This document shows positions 59,097 to 64,000 of a DNA stretch of 64,000 nucleotides, piece by piece. The notes under the pieces are model-generated. The model was not told the DNA's origin, did no database searches, and saw only the letters and a program-made list of their open reading frames with translations. The position numbers and the translations under genes are program-made. Each line of letters opens with the position of its first letter. The stretch's first letter is position 1. Source of the DNA: Fragaria x ananassa (taxonomy: Eukaryota > Streptophyta > Magnoliopsida > Rosales > Rosaceae); assembly GCA_034370585.1 (NCBI GenBank), contig CP139750.1:12756501-12820500 (forward strand). The letters are read 5' to 3'.

Positions 59097-59874
59097 ACAA
59101 AGACTGAGTTATGCAAATCCATGTATGTTGTAACTGATTGAATTTGTAACTGTTGTTCTCAATAAAATTCAGTGAATCAGTTATATAGTATGTTTTATGA
59201 TATGTAGCCCCTTGGAGATTTGCAATCCTTATTCTGCACATATTTCTTGAATCAATAAATGATGCAAGTACTGGGAATTTTCGAGTAAAATGGAATAGTT
59301 GATGAACAAAATGATGGTCATTATTGTTTCTCAAACTAGATCGAGTTATCTTTATCGAAATGCTGCAAAAAGCTCAAAGTTTCATCAGTTAAGCGTTGGA
59401 GAGAGGGATAAGGATAGCCATTTATATAGATCACAGCAACTAAGCAACCATTTACTTACAGAAAATCTAAAGGTAATTAATCTCAACCTTTTGTGAAATC
59501 TGGGGTATATTTTTGAGGTTTGAACTCGTAAAGTGCAAATCATTTGTAGTATATTCTTCATAAACTAAAACATTTAAAGGTAATACAAATTTTCACCACA
59601 GAAAGTTTCAGATTAACGTATGAATTTGCTTCACCACAGTGAACTAAGTTTAGTCCAACAATTATTATTATTATTATTATTATTATTATTTTTATGGTAA
59701 ACAAGTCCAAGAAAATATTTCATTCCTTGTTTCCATATTTGCAGTACTAGAATATAACTTGAAGAATCTGTGCCATAGTACAAACAAACAAATCGTCGTT
59801 TTCTTCGTAGCCTTCAGACTTCAGCCATCCCAAATCTCAAAAAACAACAGAAGTCCCTCCCCATCTAATCATCA

Positions 59875-60063
59875 ATGGCAGAATCAATTAAGAGGTAGTA
59901 CAACTACTAGTCTACTACTACTATCCTACCACTACACATCTGTAACACAGTTTCTTCTTTTATTCTCTCTTTCTGAACTTGCTTCTTGTGTTGTTCCAGG
60001 TATGCAGTTGTGACAGGATCAAAAAAAGGAATCAGATTCGAAACTGTAAGGTGGTTGGCCTAA
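59875..60063 (+). pseudogene. Truncated SDR copy between the two intact genes
   Basis: A 20-bp first exon (59875-59894, ATGGCAGAATCAATTAAGAG) and the start of exon 2 (from 60000, TATGCAGTTGTGACAGGATC) match the flanking copies with intact splice sites. Differences follow, including Gly to Arg in the TGxxxGIG motif and Gln to Trp in the next block. The frame then stops at TAA 60061-60063, where similarity ends. The rest of the gene is missing. Confidence 0.88.
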
Positions 60064-60960
60064 GCTATCCTCTTTATATTAAATTCTAATGAGCTCAACG
60101 GGGATGTCCCGGCATCTCTTTTTTCTCTTCCCCTAGTGTGTGTAGATCTTTCTCCAAATAATTTAAGTGGCTCGTTTCCTCTTAATTCCTCTTAATCGTC
60201 TACACCAGCTCAGAAATGTCTCTCTAGCTACTTGATCTGCCACACAGTCACTTATTTCTTAGCCATGATTTGGTTGTCACAGGAGACATGTTTATGCGCA
60301 TCAGAGACACTGGAGACATTGAAATGGTTGTAGAGATCAATGGCCTCGGTTTGCTAATAAGGACTAAGATCTGCGCTTTGTTTCTAAGTATTTTTGTTCT
60401 TGTACGTTGGACTCACTTTTTCAATTTGTGACACATAATAACTATATTTGCTCAAAATATGCATGTGATATGTGTATATACTTGCTCGAACTGTCATATA
60501 TTTGTAACCTGTTTTCCTATGTGCTTTTTGAAGTTGTACTGAATTACAGTGATCTATAACTTTCAAAATGTATACTGAATCATAAAACAAAGATATGAAT
60601 CTATACTATATCAAACTATGTATGGAGCTTACTGCAAATCAACAGAACTTACAGAACATAGACTTGAACTTGGAAGTAAAGACATTATATAAATCCTAAG
60701 TCTGCAGATTGTATGAACATGGAATCAAAACACAGATGACTTACATGATGCACAAGTATTGCCCATGATAGCTCCTGATTTCACCTCCTAGTTTATCAGA
60801 CTAAATACGAGAACCACACATGTGTCAGAAGGGATCAACCTGACATATTGTGAATCAATTTCATCTATAAAGAAACAGCCACAGTTTCTCTACTGCTTAT
60901 TAACTGCTCATTCAGCTGTAACTTGATTTAAATTCAAATAACAGATAACCTTATCTTAAG
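60064..60960. other. Spacer in the SDR cluster
   Basis: AT-rich sequence unrelated to SDR exons. No supported gene. Confidence 0.5.
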
Positions 60961-61480
60961 ATGAAATACATCATCAGTTTATATATGCAGAACATGAGTT
61001 TTAAGCAATGTCTTTGGAAGATTGCAACTTTATCAAGAGTGAGACTTATTCTATGGAGGGTTCTAAACAATGCAGCACCAACCATGATCAATAGAAAACT
61101 GCTATCAGATTCTACGTGTCCAATTTTTGGGGAGACAGAAGAAACATTTGAGCATGCTCTTCTGCTGTGTAAGTGGGTGGTTTGGTTTTCCCTTGAGAAC
61201 TAGAATCAACAAATAGGGCTTTATCTACTTTTGATAATTGGCTTCAATACACAGCAAGTTAATCATTCTGTGGCAGAGTTGAAAGAAAAGGGTATTCTTA
61301 CCACAATGAGCTTTGTGTGCTGGGCATGCCAATGCTAGGGAATTTGCCCATGCCAATGATCCCTCCAGTGTTGAGAAAATTGAGCTTAGATGGATACCTC
61401 CTCCTTCTGACCACAATAAGATAAATGTTGATGCAATTTTTTTTACTAAAACCAAGACGTTGAAGTTACTTATTTTAAAA
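60961..61480 (+). pseudogene. LINE ORF2 relic (zf-RVT and start of RNase H)
   Basis: A frame at 60961-61203 reads VRLILWRVLNNAAPTMINRK, then CPIFGETEETFEHALLLCKWV, the zinc-binding RT-associated pattern, although the second Cys of the expected CxxC is Phe. A second frame at about 61375-61440 reads ELRWIPPPSDHNKINVDAIF, the usual start of the LINE RNase H domain. The two are in different frames and truncated at both ends. Confidence 0.7.
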
Positions 61481-61658
61481 ATAAAAATAAAAATACACTT
61501 CACCAAAAATTTGGAGCGACAAAGTGACAAGCCTCTCTATTCCCAGTTTCCCACAGAAGACCCAATTGTATGACACATTGCTTGACAACAGGCCATTATC
61601 CCCAAGCTGTTCCCAAATATCTGAAAGACAACAGAAGTCTCTTCCCATCTGATCATCA

Positions 61659-63145
61659 ATGGCACAATCAACTACGAGGTAGTAATATTACTACTGCACA
61701 TCTGTAGTAGTTTCATCCTCTTCTTCTCTCTTTCTCAATTTGCTTCTTGTGTTTCCCAGGTATGCAGTTGTGACAGGATCAAACCAAGGAATCGGATTCG
61801 AAACTGTAAGGCAGTTGGCCTCAAAGGGAATCAATGTGGTCTTAACTGCTAGAGATGAGAAGAGAGGTCTTGAAGGTGTTGAGAAACTTAAAGAGTCTGG
61901 CCTCTCAGCCCAAGTGGTTTTTCACCAACTCGATGTGGCTGACCCTGCTAGTATTGCTTCTCTGGCACAATTCGTCAAGACCCAGTTCGGGAAACTCGAT
62001 ATTTTGGTATGATCAAAGCTCATTTCTTGAAAAGATAGCGCCCTTTGGAATTTCAGTACTAGCACATAGATAAAAAATTGAATAGAGACTGTTAGATTGA
62101 GTGGTTGACATGAAACATGCTTTGTTTTTCTTTGTTGGTAATATATAGGACAGATGTTAAGATTGTTGAGCTTGGACAGGTGAACAATGCAGGGATTGGT
62201 GGAGTGATAATTGATGCTGATGGTTTTAAAGCTGCATATGAATCTGGGGTTGTAAGTCTTTAACTTAGTTTCCCGTTGTTCCACTAATGAACACTCCTTG
62301 GATAAAGCAAAACCTTGAATTATGTTGCTCTAAGATTTTGTTTGGCTTCATCTGTTTCGGTTGTCATCATCTTACACAATTTTGTAGTATAACCATTTAC
62401 AACTAAATGCTTCTCTAGTTCAATGTCCTAATGGGATAATTGTAGTTTGATTTTTTGGTTTGGCCAAAGGTATATTTTGGGATTCCATGCCTTTCTCTAA
62501 AGGGAATACCATCTGTACAAAGTACTTCATCTGAGAATTTAAGGGACGGTGAATGAATCAGTTCTTGGTTCTTACTGATGCATGCAGGAAGGAGGACAGA
62601 TTAATTGGACAAAGTTCTTGACTGAAACTTATGCGTTAACAGAAGAATGCTTGCAAATCAATTATTACGGTGCTAAAAAAACAGCTGAAGCACTTACTCC
62701 ACTCCTCCAGCTCTCTGATTCATCAAGAATTGTTAATGTTTCATCCTCTATGGGGAAGTTAAAGAAAATACCAAGTGATCGGGTGAAAGGAATTCTTAGT
62801 GCTGACATAGAGAACCTAAGCGAAGAGACTGTAGATCAAGTACTGACAGAGTTTCTAAACGACCTCAAAGAGGGTTCACTTGAACTCAAGGGTTGGCCTA
62901 CTTTGATGTCAGGCTATACAGTCTCAAAAGCAGCAATGAATGCATACACAAGGATTCTAGCCAAGAAGTACCCTGGATTTCGTGTCAACTCTGTCTGCCC
63001 CGGTTATGTCAAAACAGATATAAATTTCAATACCGGCTTCATGACTGTTGAAGACGGCACTGCAAGTGTAGTGAAGTTAGCATTGCTGCCCAATGATGGC
63101 CCTACTGGCCAGTTCTTTTTCCGTTCTGAAGTATCATGTCTTTAG
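61659..63145 (+). CDS. Neomenthol-dehydrogenase/salutaridine-reductase-like SDR, tandem copy 2
   Basis: Four exons, 61659-61678, 61760-62006, 62180-62251 and 62588-63145, join in frame to 298 residues. Exons 1-3 have exactly the lengths of copy 1 and exon 4 is one codon shorter, near the WPTLMSGYTVSK stretch. TGSNQGIG, NNAGIGG, the SSSMGKL block and the YxxxK pair are all present, so catalysis is expected. It differs from copy 1 mainly in the insertion region (NLSEETVDQVLTEFL against NLSEESVDEILTKFL) and near NWTKFL, which could change substrate range. Offset from copy 1 is about 4.01 kb, and similarity continues into the 3' UTR (63161-63390 against 59108-59340), indicating a tandem segmental duplication. 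Confidence 0.94.
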
Positions 63146-64000
63146 AGGAAGATTGAGGTATGCAAATCCATGTCAGTTGTAACTGATTGAATCTGGAACC
63201 GCTGTTCTCAATAGAATTGAGTGAATCAGTTATGTAGTATGTTTTAAGATCTATTGCCCCTTGGAGATTGCAGTTCTAATTCGGAATAGATTTCCTTGAA
63301 TCAATTAATGATGCAAGTATTGGGAAATTGGGAGCAGAATGGAATTGTTGATGAACAAAAAGATGGTCTTTAGTGTTTCTCAAACTAAAGTGCGAGGGAT
63401 ATTATGCTTGCAAAATGCTATTGGAATGATGCATTTAATTCATACAGCTATCCAGAACAGGAAGCATCCTCAATCCTCTCTGAAGCATCCCCGAAACACC
63501 TATCTCTAGAAGACTAGTACTATGACAAGGTTGTTGGGTTTCTATGTTACAGCACTCTCGGGTTTCTATGCAGAAAGAACAAGGTTGTTGGACAATGAAC
63601 AGTAATGAAGAATCATGTATCAAGGACTGCCAAGTGTTTGGGATCAGCTATCACATCTGAAAATTACTAACAAGGTGAAAATCATTTTTGAAGGCCTTTT
63701 TTTTTTCTTTCTTTACCTGTGCATCAAACCTACATCTTTATTTGCACATAGTATCCATTGTTGAGTCATTATGTAAAGAGTTGTGTTTAAGAATCCAAAG
63801 GTTACTAAGACCGAGTGATATACCAACATCACAAACATTTGTGAATCCAACTGGAGGCCAATCCATTCATATCTTAAATCCTTGAGATCAAACATTGGGT
63901 TCAATGCAATCATCTCAGATAATCAGTTGCCAGAAGACTGCGGAACCAGTACCAGAAGGGATGACATACTTGAATTGAAACACAGATATGATAATGTTAT
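63146..64000. other. 3' UTR of SDR copy 2 and intergenic
   Basis: 63161-63390 is the duplicated 3' UTR and flank shared with copy 1. No gene is seen in the remaining sequence. Confidence 0.5.

Overview
The window is nuclear DNA from a flowering plant. It has intron-rich protein genes with GT-AG junctions, long AT-rich introns, plant-specific enzymes (the galactolipid synthase DGD2, mitochondrial NAD-malic enzyme, a B3-domain gene) and a heavy load of plant retrotransposons, Helitron-type sequences and MITEs. It is a eudicot by gene content. The family (perhaps Rosaceae) is only a guess from the general look of the repeats and genes.

Layout. 1-4831: a Ty1/copia LTR retrotransposon whose 5' LTR is cut by the window edge. 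5056-11700: a possible last exon of a plus-strand gene, then two tandem, minus-strand MBD-like genes. 11800-19200: repeat-rich DNA with a LINE RNase H relic, a foldback element, a 21-bp minisatellite, a duplicated TATA-box promoter segment and two direct copies of an AT-rich element. 20672-23900: DGD2 (minus). 24780-28230: a conserved membrane protein of unknown function (plus) with a Helitron-like insertion in an intron. 29025-29605: a B3-domain gene broken by one stop (minus). 30393-32945: an RmlD/MAT2B-like SDR (plus). 34078-45690: a Helitron-like tandem array broken by nested insertions, namely a 374-bp insert, a 2.59-kb LTR-type element carrying a 6-kb LINE, and a PIF/Harbinger-like MITE. 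46065-49014: a small membrane protein, possibly of mitochondrial complex I (plus). 51123-56955: NAD-malic enzyme, 59-kDa type, 19 exons (plus). 57646-63145: a tandem cluster of neomenthol-dehydrogenase-like SDR genes with a truncated copy and a LINE relic between them (plus).

The resolved genes are ordinary single-copy housekeeping or specialised-metabolism genes. They do not form a pathway and are not co-transcribed. All exon models were read by hand: junctions keep frame across every intron and the summed lengths match the families where I know them. The most unusual parts are the open but catalytically damaged copia polyprotein frame, the diverged MBD-like pair in which one copy carries a CCHC knuckle, and the layered insertions in the Helitron-like array, where sister repeat units preserve the empty insertion sites.
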